Assembly (NCBI GenBank): GCA_002205965.3
Contig: NADL03000648.1
Span: forward strand, 248,001-312,000
Origin: Kappaphycus alvarezii
Taxonomy: Eukaryota; Rhodophyta; Florideophyceae; Gigartinales; Solieriaceae
Direction: 5' to 3'
DNA: 64,000 nt
The number at the start of each line of letters is the position of its first letter. The stretch's first letter is position 1. The notes under the pieces were generated by a model, which had not been told where the DNA came from, ran no database searches, and saw only the letters and a list, made by a program, of their open reading frames with translations. The translations under genes and the position numbers were made by a program. Of the stretch, positions 14,930 through 25,933 are shown piece after piece.

Positions 14930-15985
14930 GAACTGTATGGGGCAGCTAATCGAGCATGATCAGCGAAAATTACAACGTTGGACAGGGTCGAAAATCGAAG
15001 TGCAATGGGGAAATATATGCATCTCAGACCGCTTATCTGACTGAAGTACCGAGGTTCATGTGAGATTTTTGCCAACTTTTTCAGCTTGAAAGGCCCGAAA
15101 TTGGAAAAAAAAGTGACGATGTTTATTGAAACGATCATCTGGTCTCTGTACGAAGGCTTGGTAGAGCGAAAGACGTCCTCATTTTCGTTTTTTAATTTGT
15201 TGCGCGATAGGAAGAGTTTCAAGCACTTTCCGGCAGCAAGATACTTGACGGATGTAACTTTCCAACATGCGAATCGCCCGAGCGGCAACAGGCAGGAAAT
15301 GAAGGTGTACCTCAGTGGTAAGCATAAGTTTTACGGCTACAAAGTGGATGTTACCATACTCTCAAACGGACTTTCTGTGAACTGTACGAATTATTAAAAA
15401 CGGTCAGTTTCGGATCTAGAAATATTCCAGGGCAACGTAAACTTCCATATATCTGCTTTGAAGAAGACATCCGCAGTGCGTAGTATTCAAGATATTGGAC
15501 CGCTTTCTAAAGATTATCCGAGTTTCTGGGCTGTGTTGATAGAAAAAGTATGCCAAGTGGTCTATGTTATTACGAAGGCCATTACGCCGAAGAAGAAGCG
15601 TAGTAATGGTTCGTTGTCTCGGGACGAAGACGCCGGAAACACCAAGCTTGCATCAGATGGGATCATTTATGAAAACTTTTTGGTAGGCTCTGCATGCTGT
15701 GGGGTGTAGTTGGGATTAAGTAGTTCTGGAAGCAGGATCGCTACGAATCAGATTTTGAGCTATGTACTGCTCTAACGAATAAGCATATTCAGATGCATCC
15801 TTTGCGGTCAGAAAATAAGCCGCACCACAAGCGGGTGAAGAAGAGGTTGTAATCGGTCGTTGAGGAAATCTGCCGGAAGCCCCGTCGTGTGCAGGAGCGA
15901 TACCGCACGAAATGTCGTAGAAGACTTGAATTACAGTTCCCTAGTGTTGAATTTAATGATGGAGAGGTCGAATCTGAGTAATTAA
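14930..15985 (+). pseudogene. decayed DDE (PIF/Harbinger-like, DDE_Tnp_4) transposase
   Basis: Several plus-strand frames together resemble a DDE_Tnp_4 type nuclease of PIF/Harbinger-like DNA transposons. The best segment (about 15210-15395) reads D-V-T-F-Q, then R-P-S-G, then YLSGKHKFYGYKVDVTILSNGL. This fits the family signature around the catalytic acidic residue and the YxSGKHKxYGxK stretch. A second frame (15458-15709) continues with GPLSKDYPSFWAVLIEKV. The reading frame changes several times and stops interrupt it, for example at 15395 and 15707, so the copy is dead. I could not find terminal inverted repeats or a target duplication. Frames further right to about 15985 are less clear. 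The family call rests on motif recognition. Confidence 0.55.
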
Positions 15986-16742
15986 TTTAATAGAAATAAT
16001 TGAGTTGATTCTTGAAAACCTGACTCAATCATTTAGGAAATTATTTTTTACAATAAAATATCACTGAGTGGATTTCCTATCTTCTCTGCTTCACATGCTT
16101 TGCTTGCCTTAAATCTCTTTTTTTTCTTATAGTTATTTTTTCAGGTACGAATTCATTCAAGAATCACTTAGTCTTTGGGAGAGAGACCTATTGAAACGCC
16201 AAAGTTTTCTTCTCCCAGAATGAGCACTGTGTACCTTTTAGGTGTAGATGAGAACTTTTTAAGTAGTTCCTACGTACCTGTCGCTATACAATATCTTACT
16301 GCACCCGCGGTCTGACGCATCGAACAACCCGCCCCCTCTCCCAGTGGCCTATGAAATTACCGTATCCTCTCCATTCCAGGAGAGCTATATGTGAATGAGA
16401 GCACGGAAAGCGCAAGCCGTTTCCAATGCCGCAGAAAAGCGAAAGAAGAGGGATCTAGCCACGAAAGTTCTTGCTATTTCTGGCGAGATCCTGCAGGGAC
16501 GATTTTTTGACTTGCTAGGTTCACCCTCCGAGACATCATCCAAGCTTATAGAGAAATATGCGGCAGACTTCGCGGCCCGCGGCGGATGTTCTACTGGTGG
16601 AGTAAAGACTCGCTTTTATCAGAAACTTAGTAACGCTATTTGGTCCACAAGTGCGGCGTCTGTAATATGTCATGGCAAGCAACACACAGGACTTAGCAAC
16701 CCGTTTCAAAATTAATTTTGTAAGGACTTCACAGTGCATATA

Positions 16743-17249
16743 CACATCACATTGTAAAGAAACGACTCGCGCCAACCAATAGCCGTTATGTTTCTTACCG
16801 TTTTCCAACTGTTTCTTTGAAGTCGGATACCGTACTTTTTCATTTCTATGGTATCCCATACTGGGCCTGCTCTATGACATTTAGAAGACGCCAAATACTG
16901 ACAAGCAACCGTCGCTATCTATTCACCGGCTCGCATTTGCTGTTTTGAAGCAGTACGACGTCGGACCTATCCAGTTTATGAACCACCGGGCCAGTACTAC
17001 GTAGCGTGGAAACACGACACTTGATAACCAAGAGTCATTGTCTATCCTACCAGCCCCGACTGTTGCTCTGAAGCCAAATCATAGCTCGCACCCATTTAAT
17101 GTATGCTGCACTGGGCCAACCGTACCGAACATAGATGCACGACACCTGATGAACAACAGTTTTCGTCCATCCTATCGGCCCTCGACTGTGCCCCGAAAGC
17201 CAAATCCATGACTTGGACCTATCCACATTACAGTACTGCATACTGGTTC
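16743..17249. repeat. degenerate ~125-bp tandem repeat, four units
   Basis: Four diverged units lie end to end: about 16743-16867, 16868-16992, 16993-17117 and 17118-17249. Each carries CTGTT/CTGTG followed by a TGAAG/CGAAAG core about two thirds of the way in, and each ends with an A-C-T-G-G-G-C-C-like segment (ACTGGGCC, ACCGGGCC, ACTGGGCC, ACTGGTTC). The spacing of the end segment is 125, 125 and 132 bases. The two right-hand units share the most (for example ATCCTACCAGCCC against ATCCTATCGGCCC). It is probably an old local satellite. Confidence 0.6.
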
Positions 17250-17454
17250 AACTCTGGTTACACTTACTTTCTGCCGTAGCCGATTGCATATTCCGTAATC
17301 AAAGCTTGACTAAGCTTTGGTGGAATGTTTATGTACAAATTAGTTCTTAAGATAGTTATATCTGCTAGACTAGCCATCCTCTCTAGTCAATCAGCCAATT
17401 CTTCAATCATACCTCAACAAATCAACAAGTGTCAGACGTAAATACATACGTTCT

Positions 17455-17535
17455 ACGTGATAAAGGTATAATACTGTACAGTACAAGAGCGCAGTACTGT
17501 ACTGTACCGTCCTGTACTGTACTGTACTGCGCTCC
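17455..17535. repeat. TACTGTAC/GTACAGTA motif cluster
   Basis: A run of overlapping GTACAGTAC and GTACTGTACTGTAC words. The motif is self-complementary at its centre, so it can form hairpins. The same motif fills regions near 29.6-29.9, 35.0-35.3 and 55.3-56.8 kb. Confidence 0.7.
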
Positions 17536-17539
17536 ATGC

Positions 17540-18120
17540 CCCATACTCTATAGAAAAACGTTTTGTGGCCATCCCCTTTTGGGGCGAGACTCCGTCGGCC
17601 AGCGGCCGCTCATCTTTGTATTTACTGTACGTACGAAATGCTCGATCAGCTCATCCGACTCAAAGTCAGTAACCCTCATGGAAATGCTACCGATGTCATG
17701 CTGACACTAGGTTTAATGTAATTACTAGTCCCTCTAGCCGGACCCGGCTTTGCCCCTCAGCGGGCACACATCAAATAAGCTAGCAGCGCACACAAGTGGT
17801 TCCTAACACCCCTCCTCGGCGCTAGCTGCACTTCTCAAAAGTGCAAAGTATTTAATCTGACTTCAGGTAGTTGCATCCTCAGCGATGAGCTCCTTGTCAA
17901 TTGGTAACTATGAAAGTTAACTCAACTCAAAATAAAATCGGATTAACATCTGTCCAAGAATCGAAACCCATACTTTCGAAAACACAGCAGATGCTCAAAA
18001 CCAAATGGGGCACATGGTATTGGATTGGAAACATAATAAAATGTTACGTTTTTTAATAATTTTGAATCCTGTTTGGGCGTGGCCGACGTGGACTTTGGGT
18101 TTTAATCCTATACATGTAAT
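17540..18120. other. intergenic, nothing recognised
   Basis: No supported gene. Near 18075 a fragment (CGTGGCCGACGTGGAC) echoes the start of the LINE tail units that follow. Confidence 0.5.
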
Positions 18121-18124
18121 ATTG

Positions 18125-18450
18125 TCGCTGCACGTGGCCGACGTGGACCATCCGGTTAGCACTTAGCTAGCAGTATAGTCGGATCCTACAGCGGACACCC
18201 GTTCTACTGATGACATAAAGTTACCACCCACGACCACCCGGTTAGCACTTAGCTAGCAGTATAGTCGGATCCTGCAGCGGACACCCGTTCTACTGATGCC
18301 ATAAAGTTACCACTCCATCGCGGAAGCTATCCTGTCGTGAGCACCGATGCGCACGGACGACGAAGTACATCCGGTTAGATTTTAACCGTATAGTTAGGAT
18401 GTGCGCAGTCCACAGTAGATACTGAACGCATTAAACTTGTTTTTGTACTT
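18125..18450 (+). repeat. three tandem LINE family A 3'-tail units without a LINE body
   Basis: Unit 1 (about 18125-18225) and unit 2 (about 18229-18314) share a long nearly identical stretch, from CCGGTTAGCACTTAGCTAGC through the GGATCCT core to CATAAAGTTACCA. Unit 3 (about 18349-18445) is more diverged: CATCCGGTTAG, then CCGTATAG, then CAGTAGATACTGAACGCATTAAAC. The same unit follows the LINE endonuclease ORF at 37761-38005 and at 51680-51790. No LINE coding sequence lies just upstream here. The tail therefore seems to have been copied or amplified alone, either by extreme 5' truncation or as a SINE-like parasite. Confidence 0.75.
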
Positions 18451-18599
18451 GCAAAACACTCCCGTGTCAATACAACGACTGATGCCAATGGTAGTCTGAA
18501 TCCAAGTGTAAGGCCATGACCAAAGGTTATTGAGTACCGTGTATGCGGAGCAGGGGTGTCTCTTAATCCCCGTCTTTGGGGCACACTCAGCCCGAAAAG

Positions 18600-21500
18600 G
18601 GTAGGCATTGGCTACAAAGGCTAGGAGTCGTGTTTTGCTACTTAGCCAAATTGCTTTTTGCCATAATACCTTTGGAACGAAACCATTGATAAGTTGCCAG
18701 CTAACAAAGAAGCCGGCGCTGGTGCTTCTCCAGAATGCGACGGTCAAAATCCTTCCTTAAAATTTCTTCAGGTTGATCTGAAGTTCCAATGTTAAGCACC
18801 TTGATCATTCCAGTCTTGATGTGTTCACGCATGTAAATTTATTTTACCTTGATGTGCTTGCTCTTTGCTGATACCTGATCTTTCTCGGCAATGAATATCG
18901 CGGCTGTGTTTTCCGTGCAAACTGTGACTCAAATGTGTTGCACTTCCTCGTGATACGGTAGACAGCGAACTATTTCAAGGAACAATTTTCTCATCCACGT
19001 TACTTCCTTGACACACGATGACAAAGCAACATATTCTGCTTCTGCTTAATAAAGCGCCACAATTGTCTGGCGTTGGATTTTACATGCTACGTCTTCGTAT
19101 TTGACAGTGATAATGAAGCCAGTAGTTGGTTTGCGGCAGTCTTTATCACCAGCCCAGTCAGAGTCCACTATCGCACACATTCTTAATTGATCCGCAGTTA
19201 GTTCAAGGTCCTAATTCTTTCTAGGGAACAAGATTCCCAAAGTTCTAGTGCCAGAGATGTAGCGTACCAATCTTTTGACCAATGAAGCATGTCGAGCAGC
19301 TGGATTTTGAACTTGGCGAGCTAGGGTATTGACAGGAAACGCAATGTTGGGGCGAGTGCAAGCTGCCAGATGTAATAACTCTCCAATCGTTGCGCGGTAT
19401 TTTGAGTTATCCTTCTTTGAGAGGGAGATGTCATTCTCACGTGCCTCAGTGATGTCAACGTCTCCGGGCAGTGGAGTCCATACGCCATTTGCCTCATGAG
19501 TTCCATGCCTTTCAAGAAGTTTCTCGATATATCGCTGTTGACAAACCTTGATTCCATTGTCATCTTGACGAATTTCCCATCCCAAAAAACAATGAAAGTT
19601 TCCCAAATAGCTTCACATCGAATTCTTTCCATGAACTTCTCTTGAAGTGGTCTATTATCGGTGAGGAGTTACTAACAAAAGACATATCGTCATCAATGAC
19701 AACTAAAATGATAAACTCATTTCCATGGAGCTTGTAAAAGACCCTGACGCCAATGACGGATTGTTTAAAGCCCCATTTGAGAATCGTGATTTCGAACAAA
19801 AAAAAATCTTCCAGCTTGACGAAGACCATACATTGACTTGAGCAGACGACAAACGAATCCAGGACGCTCTTTTTTTCAGAACAATCAGCTGGCTGCTTCA
19901 TGTAGACGGTATTGTCAATCTTGCTGTACAAGTAAGCACTACTCACCTCCCCTCCTTCAAAGATGAAACCTAATGCTGCTGAAATCGAAAACAGCATGCG
20001 AATGGCTTCTCTGGATGCAACCGGCGAGTAAAGAGAGAGAGGGTCGAATTCTACGCCAGTCATTTGCATGTCTCCTCTGGCTACACAACGGGCACGATGT
20101 AGGAAATTTTTCCCAGATTTATCCTTTGATTTGAGACAAAACACTCATTTGTACGGTATCACTTGCATGGAAGGTTCACGACGTGCATAATCACATGTTC
20201 CGCAGTTACGAAGAGCGACGTATTCTCGGTTAATGGCTTCGCTCCATAGTAGATCCTTGATGGCTGTTTCGAAGGAATGAGGGCACCGAGAGTCAGGTTT
20301 GCTCTTCCTGGATGCCTTTGCGCGAGGAAGACTGTTCATCAAAGGGACACGGCAGATTTTAAATGCATTGGCAAGTAGTTCTTCTAGGTTTCCATCGTTG
20401 AAACCTTCTTTTCGCTCAAGTTCGTTTTGCCTCGCAATTCCATCGATCAGAGACGACATTCCCGGTAACTCATCAGTTGAACAAAGACGAAAGTCCTGAG
20501 CTCTGGTTACGATGATGTTTTTCTTCTCCTTCTCCGGATTGTAGATTCTGTACAGTTTTTGGTCGCTCTCTGAGTCCAACAAAGTCGCCAGGAGCAGCTA
20601 TTTCAGGGACCTTCCTGTTCTGCCTAGTGGGGGGTTGATACAGGAAAGCGAATCCAGGCTGGCCAAAAATGGGTAGATTCTTGAAGTCAATGCGAGTGCA
20701 AGGGTTCCAAATGTGTATCGATATGTTTTCATTGATTCGATCAGAAGGGAGAAGATTTCGCAGCCAGTTGCTGTGACTTATTGACTCAGCCCAAATTGTG
20801 TCACCTAACTTTGCCTCGAAAAGTGAGACCCGGGCTCGCACACCTAGCTCTTTCATTAATCTTTCGGCAACTCGGTTGATTTGCGGAACCTTCGGCGGGC
20901 TTGTATCAAGAATAATTCCATTATTCAATTCGAAGCTCTGAAAAACACCAGAGAGGTTTTCTTCAGCTCCGTCGAGACGAATGTTGACCCGTTTTGCAAC
21001 CGGCAATTTTCTCATACCTTTCTTTGTAGTGAGTTAGGGCAGGAAAGATATCATATTTCCTTTTGATGAAGTAAACGTCGGTCTTCGCAGTACGATCGTC
21101 GACGAAACCAACACAGTAGTTACTGCCTGCCAAAGATGGCTGCGGGATCGTTCCACTGATATCAACGTGCACGATTTAAAGAGGATAATTTCTTACCTGC
21201 AAGCTTGGTAGAATGGGACGGCGTTGAACTTTTTCGATTGCGCTAGTATGACAAAAAATTTCTTCATACAGTTGTCTTGGAAACTTGGGAAAATCCTCTA
21301 ATGTATTAGACAGCGCCATGTATGCTGCCATTGTTCACCGTTTTACTCTAGCAAAGGGCAAATTATTTCTGCCTGACGTAGCGTAATACAGAGAAGGGAG
21401 CAGGAAGGGATATAATGCCTTACGTCACGATGTTGCACGCTGCGGGGCATTTGCCGGGTTTGCACGCAGTCTCGCAAAGAATTTCGTGACTCTAAAGGAA

Positions 21501-22188
21501 CGAAAGGCTGACACCGATCAATTCTCAACCAGTACTAATCCTGCTCCAGAACATGTGGAATTTGTGAGGCCGCTGATGCAATGAAAATTCTAGATATTAT
21601 TTGGCATGCTGCGCTGGCTGAGCCGGCATGCTGCTCTGGCTGAGCTGGCATGCTGCGCTGGCTGAGCTGGCATGTGAGCTGGCTGCTCTAACATGCTGCG
21701 CTGTCGCTGTGCTTACAATTTTACTTTCAACTAATTTTAGAGGGATGCTTTGCACCGTACTGTGGCGGCGCCGATATGGCACATGGGTACTGCATAGGTA
21801 CTACAAACTGTGAGGGTTGAAAACTCCATATAAGGGGCTGTTTGCACGAAATGGTAGGAGTACTTGTGAGCCAGCATACCCGAGCGGGGCGCTCAACAAA
21901 TTAAGTCACACTCAAAGCATAAAGCAAGTTGGCAGACAACTTCAAGTCAAGTCCCGAGTAGTAGGAAGTTGAGAGTCAACTCCAGACTCAAGAAACATTT
22001 TTCCTACGCTGGTCGCAGAGCAGACCCTGCCCCTTCCAACCTTGCTTGTAGCCCTCTCAACTCTCTTCCATATACACTCCTTTTTGTTCGTTCAACTATA
22101 ACACGGTAGCGCTTTTGTCGCTTGCAACACCTCCTTCTTGGGGTAGTTAGTACTCAGTATCTCTTCTCCCGACGATTTACCCCTATCA
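18600..22188 (-). mobile_element. broken Ty1/copia retrotransposon
   Basis: A minus-strand Ty1/copia copy. From right to left it shows one LTR (21574-22188), an integrase region (about 20.5-21.2 kb, including VHVDISGTIPQPSLAGSNYC), a reverse transcriptase (about 19.5-20.2 kb) and an RNase H (about 18.7-19.6 kb, with the Asp- and Glu-bearing family motifs). A second LTR and a gag region were not recognised. The copy is broken in many places (roughly ten) and looks old. It is a fossil of a standard plant- and alga-type copia element. Confidence 0.85.
21574..22188 (-). repeat. copia LTR with internal ~21-bp tandem repeat
   Basis: About 615 bp. Read on the minus strand it begins TGATA and ends in CA. 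It matches the solo LTR at 63198-63805 in opposite orientation along its whole length. Inside, near 21600-21710, is a short tandem repeat of a GCTGAGCTGGCATGCTGCGCT-like unit, also present in the solo copy. The U3 side carries a TATA-like box, better preserved in the other copy. Confidence 0.8.
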
Positions 22189-22194
22189 GCCACT

Positions 22195-22526
22195 ATACAT
22201 CAAAGACGCAGTATCGAAGTACAATAGACCAGCGGGTCGGGACCGCCGACTTCAAAACTTTGAAAGCCACAAAAAAGTTTAAGGGTAAGCCGACGTAATG
22301 CTCTCTTTGCTCGTACAGTTTCAGCCTCAAATGTAGTGGAATGTTGTTTGAAAAGAGGGGCGGGTCACGCGAAAGACAGTGGTGTTCTGTTTGCCGCCAA
22401 CCTGTTTGCAGTAAATGCTGGGAGCGTTGGCACACAGAAGAGCGACCGGAGAGAGCAACTATTACTCCTGTTGAGCTTGCCTCGCTCAAGGTGAAAGCTG
22501 CTGCAGCTACAGCTAATGATGAATAA
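22195..22526 (+). pseudogene. possible transposase C-terminal zinc-binding tail
   Basis: Immediately right of the copia LTR, a plus-strand frame includes QWCSVCRQPVCSKCWERWH. This is a C-x2-C, C-x2-C, WH pattern like the C-terminal zinc-binding tail of PiggyBac-like transposases. The visible open frame is 22341-22526 (61 codons from ATG, in frame to TAA). An upstream segment in another frame might belong to the same protein. It is short and the family assignment is tentative. The copia element may have inserted into this older transposon. Confidence 0.3.
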
Positions 22527-22966
22527 ATTATCAAGATCTATTGCAAGAAGATAAGGTTGAACTGAAGCTAGTCAAAGACATTTTAGCTGGCTTCATGGCG
22601 GCTTCGGTTCTTGTAGTGGTGTGCGGGTGGTCGGAGAGGTGAGCGGGGCACCGAAGAGGTGGATAGGGCTCGGTAGGATTGGGCTAGTGAGGGTTGGGAG
22701 TGGACGGGGCGAATGGAGAAGGCCTGCATGAGCGGCAATCACGCAGGGTGCAGAATGATCACGTGGGTGATGTACACTGCCGTGCATGAACATCATCATG
22801 CATAATGCGAGATTCACGTCCATCAGGGGCGTGCATTTCACGCAAAGGCGGGGGCATCACGCTAGATCACTCAATTTCATGCTGACACTGCATTATTAAA
22901 AATAATCATGCAGCCTGCATGGGGCAAACAGACTCGAACATATTTCGAAGCTAGATAATTCTTGCA

Positions 22967-23590
22967 GTGGCTACGGTATTTCTGACAAGTTCCGCTATTC
23001 ACTCCCGTCACGCCATGTCCACGACGTTATTGCCCAGAAACATTGAATTTGTACGGCGACCACCTCCTACTGTACTTTGCTTGCACGACGCTCAAGGGAC
23101 CTATCGCAACGATCGCCAGGTGAACGTCCTCGCTTGGCACTTAGCCAAAGCCGATCGCCACCCCGTTTTTGGGGGCTCGCGGGGACTTCCCCGTTCACGG
23201 CCGGACAAACGGGCGAGGGGAAGCCGCAGCGGGACTGACTTTTTTGACGTCACCATCGTCAACCCTCTTGCACCGTCACAAAGGAGAGTATAAGCGATTA
23301 ACCCGTTCACCGCTTTGAATGAAGCTCGGGCCGCGAAACACAGATGCTACCAAGCATTCCTCGCAGGTTCTAGCAGAAGTAGGCTCGTCCTTTTGCCATT
23401 TTCTACATTGCGAGGCTGGCATCCCGATGCTTATGCGGTGATAACTGAGATCGCGCGAGTAGCGTAGCCGTGAGGGCTATGGAAAGTTGTAGAAAGGTGC
23501 GGCGGATATTGAATCAAAGGCATGCTGCATCCGTTGTCACGTCCAACGCGGCTTGCCTCCTGGCTGGGCACGAGCCAGCCCTCTAAGGAA
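22967..23590 (+). pseudogene. LINE family B endonuclease fragment
   Basis: Plus-strand frames carry SGTDFFDVTIVNPLAPSQRR, then HRCYQAFLAG, then FSTLRGWHPDAYAVITEIAR. This is the C-terminal restriction-like endonuclease part of the family B LINE that is better preserved at 58818-59342. The frame is interrupted after NPLAPSQRRV (stop near 23291) and again near 23467, so the copy is dead and 5'-truncated. No reverse transcriptase was found beside it. Confidence 0.7.
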
Positions 23591-23755
23591 TATTGTGCGT
23601 ACGTTACCACCGTATTTCCCGTCGCCCAATCCGTGACTGCTTCATGTAGCACTAGCAACAGCAGACCATGCCTTTCAAATATTAAAACATCGGAAACCTT
23701 CCCCTCTCGCAACGGGAAGTGCAGACCGCAGACCAGTGCAAGGGTGCGTGTGGTC

Positions 23756-23816
23756 TGTTTACCGCGAGTGGTGTGACGGTTGAGAGTCCCATGAACTTGC
23801 GTTCAAACCATGCAGG
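23756..23816. repeat. dispersed ~60-bp repeat, copy 1
   Basis: GTTTACCGCGAGTGGTGTGA, then GGTTGAGAGTCC, then TTGCGTTCAAACC. Close relatives lie at 50568-50625 and, shorter, at 57653-57680. All three sit beside LINE debris, so it may be a LINE untranslated piece. Confidence 0.55.
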
Positions 23817-23819
23817 CGC

Positions 23820-24680
23820 ATTGGCGTGCAGTTGAGAGGACTCGCGCGAGTAGTAACCTCACTCCCTGAGGTAAAGTTAGTGTGAATGCGGTATGGGAGA
23901 AGACATCCTTGCGTGCAATTATCACCCCATAATCTAATCCCGTTTCACCTCACGTCCAAAATCGTAAATGAATGACTTACTTTCATTCCAAAATATACTA
24001 AAACATCCGTCTTTATCGTCATCCGGACCATCCTTCTGTTGCGTTCGTCATAATTAGAGTGCGTCTACATCTCGCATGACTCCATGTGACACAGTATGAT
24101 TGAATAAAGTATATGTCAGCGACGTGGTTGAATCATTACTCACTCAAATAGAACAAGGGCTTTTCTAGTTTGTTTCAATTACCAGCAGCGATCATATGTT
24201 GCAGCGATACACTCCGCCGTTTGTAATCCCAGGCAAACAGGGAATGTTAATCCGAAACCGAATAATGCTTTTGTCTCAGTTTCCGGTAATAGTCTAGACT
24301 GAGATCTGATTCACCATATTTCTCACATAGATATGCTATCCACTACATTTTGCAAATGAAGAACGACCAAGGGATTTCCAAGTTAAAACTGTCTATTTGA
24401 TGCAGAACTGGTAAAGTCTAATCCATGATGCAGATTAAGGTATTTGTCATGTCGTGGCTATTGTGCACAAGTGATTCATGATTGAAGACCCTTTTTCACT
24501 GATGACAGTTCAATGAAATTTCGACAAATTAGCAACTAAAACTATCTCGATGTTGACTCTTCTAGACGCACTTCCTAACAGAGGAATATGGATGCATTGA
24601 CGATAGTTCATTGTCTAAAGATGATTTGGCTGTGTATAGAATTGTTTTCGTGGACGTCGTCGTTACTGGCACACACATCT
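23820..24680. other. intergenic, nothing recognised
   Basis: No supported gene between the LINE fragment and the promoter of the LPMO-like gene. Confidence 0.5.
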
Positions 24681-24686
24681 ATTCAG

Positions 24687-24693
24687 TATAAAA
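24687..24693 (+). promoter_or_regulatory. TATA box of the LPMO-like gene
   Basis: TATAAAA lies 114 bp upstream of the ATG at 24801. This distance allows a transcription start near 24715-24720 and a short leader of about 80 bases. Confidence 0.45.
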
Positions 24694-24800
24694 CAACTCC
24701 TTCTATACCTGAAGATTAGGAACCCCTACTGCAACCGCAGCTTCATCCTCTACCGTTTCTCCAAACGCAATCTCAATAGCTATACATTACAGTCTACATC

Positions 24801-25933
24801 ATGAACTATGGAAAAGTGTTGAAATGGATATGCTTCGCCCTTTTTCTGCTGAAAAGTCCCAGTCCAACCTCCGGCCATAGCTATTTGCTTTACCCGCGAG
24901 GGGATTTCAGCAGCTTTAACCAACCTCATTGTCGCGTAGGAGGACCTGTCCACGCACCGACTGATTTTTGCCCGGGACCATGTATCAACGAATCAAGTTG
25001 GCAGTTCGATCGCAATGCCCCAATTTACGAATTGCGCAGGAACCAGACGTTGACCGTCATTTGGCCGAGAAATAACCATAGAGGTGGCTTCGTCAGATTC
25101 AGCATGGTTCCGAAGTCACTTAGAATGAGCAGGGAGGCACACGAGGAGTTCGCATTCAGGTATTCATGTTTCGAGGCGGACATTTTTCCATGCAGTGGTG
25201 ACCATTGTGGAACCGACGTTTGGGTCTACAGGACTGACATTCTCATACCGTGTACTTTCGGGGACGGAGATTACATTTTGTCGTGGGCATGGTTTGGAGG
25301 ACTAACACAATCAGACTCATTCTTCGGAGACTATTACAGCTGTTCCAACGTTAAAATTAGGAATGGACCTACAGCCTTGAACTCTGACGGACCTTTAACC
25401 CGGGAAACAACACAATGTACCCTGCAGCGTGCCGATCTTCAGTAGATCAGTTGGGAATTTGTGATCGTGAACCATGCCTCGGGCTCAAGGAGAAGGAAAT
25501 GATTCCACAGCCGTTTTCAAGTGGTAGCCCCGCTCCTTTGACCTACCGTCCAACAGCACCGTCTGCTGAATTGGAGGATAACGGAAATTCTAGCACGTTG
25601 AGATTGACGGGTCTTCGACTATTAAATGCAGAGACCAAGGCAGTTGTTTCGGAGGTTTCCGCAAGAACAATTCATGTGCCGAGGACATGGAAAAGCATAT
25701 GACCTTCGAGGCTCTGGTGGAAGGGGATGTGGTCTCAGTTTCGTTTTATATAAATCAAGAGTACACCCGGACAGAGAAACAAGCGCCGTATATGGCGTTT
25801 GGAGACACAGACGACAGAATTTATCATGGGAAGATCCAATTTTGGGGAGGAGTTTGAATTGAAAGTGGTTGCCAAGGATAAACACGGCAGTTTGGATGAG
25901 GGGATTTTCTTGGTAGAGATTGCGCTGTCGTAA
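24801..25933 (+). CDS. secreted LPMO-like copper oxygenase candidate with C-terminal beta-sandwich-like domain
   Basis: The ATG at 24801 opens a signal peptide (hydrophobic CFALFLLKSP) that would be cut before His26 (TSG|HSYLLYPRG). Lytic polysaccharide monooxygenases use the mature N-terminal His, a second His and an axial Tyr or Phe to bind copper. Here His93 lies in WPRNNHRGGFVR and Tyr178/179 in GDYYSCSNVKI, both typical placements. Cysteines (44, 57, 61, 123, 131, 136, 151, 181) suggest disulfides. After a frame change near 25440 come a Cys-containing linker (GICDREPCLG) and a Pro/Ser-rich stretch. A second domain follows (about 25680-25930) with INQEYTRTEKQAPYMAFGD and ELKVVAKD, resembling small Ig-like extracellular domains. 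Frame changes lie near 25440, 25690 and in a G run near 25850; the last fits a one-base homopolymer error. The role would be oxidative cleavage or sensing of wall polysaccharide. The LPMO call is inferred from motifs; the substrate is unknown. Confidence 0.65.

Noticed and set aside
16395-16715. 106-codon plus-strand frame (MRARKAQAVSNAAEKRKKRD start)
   Set aside because: Helical-looking start but no family recognised, and an equally long frame lies on the other strand; not enough support.
23857-23876. similarity of GTAACCTCACTCCCTGAGGTA to a word near 40719
   Set aside because: Only about 20 bases and imperfect; could be chance.
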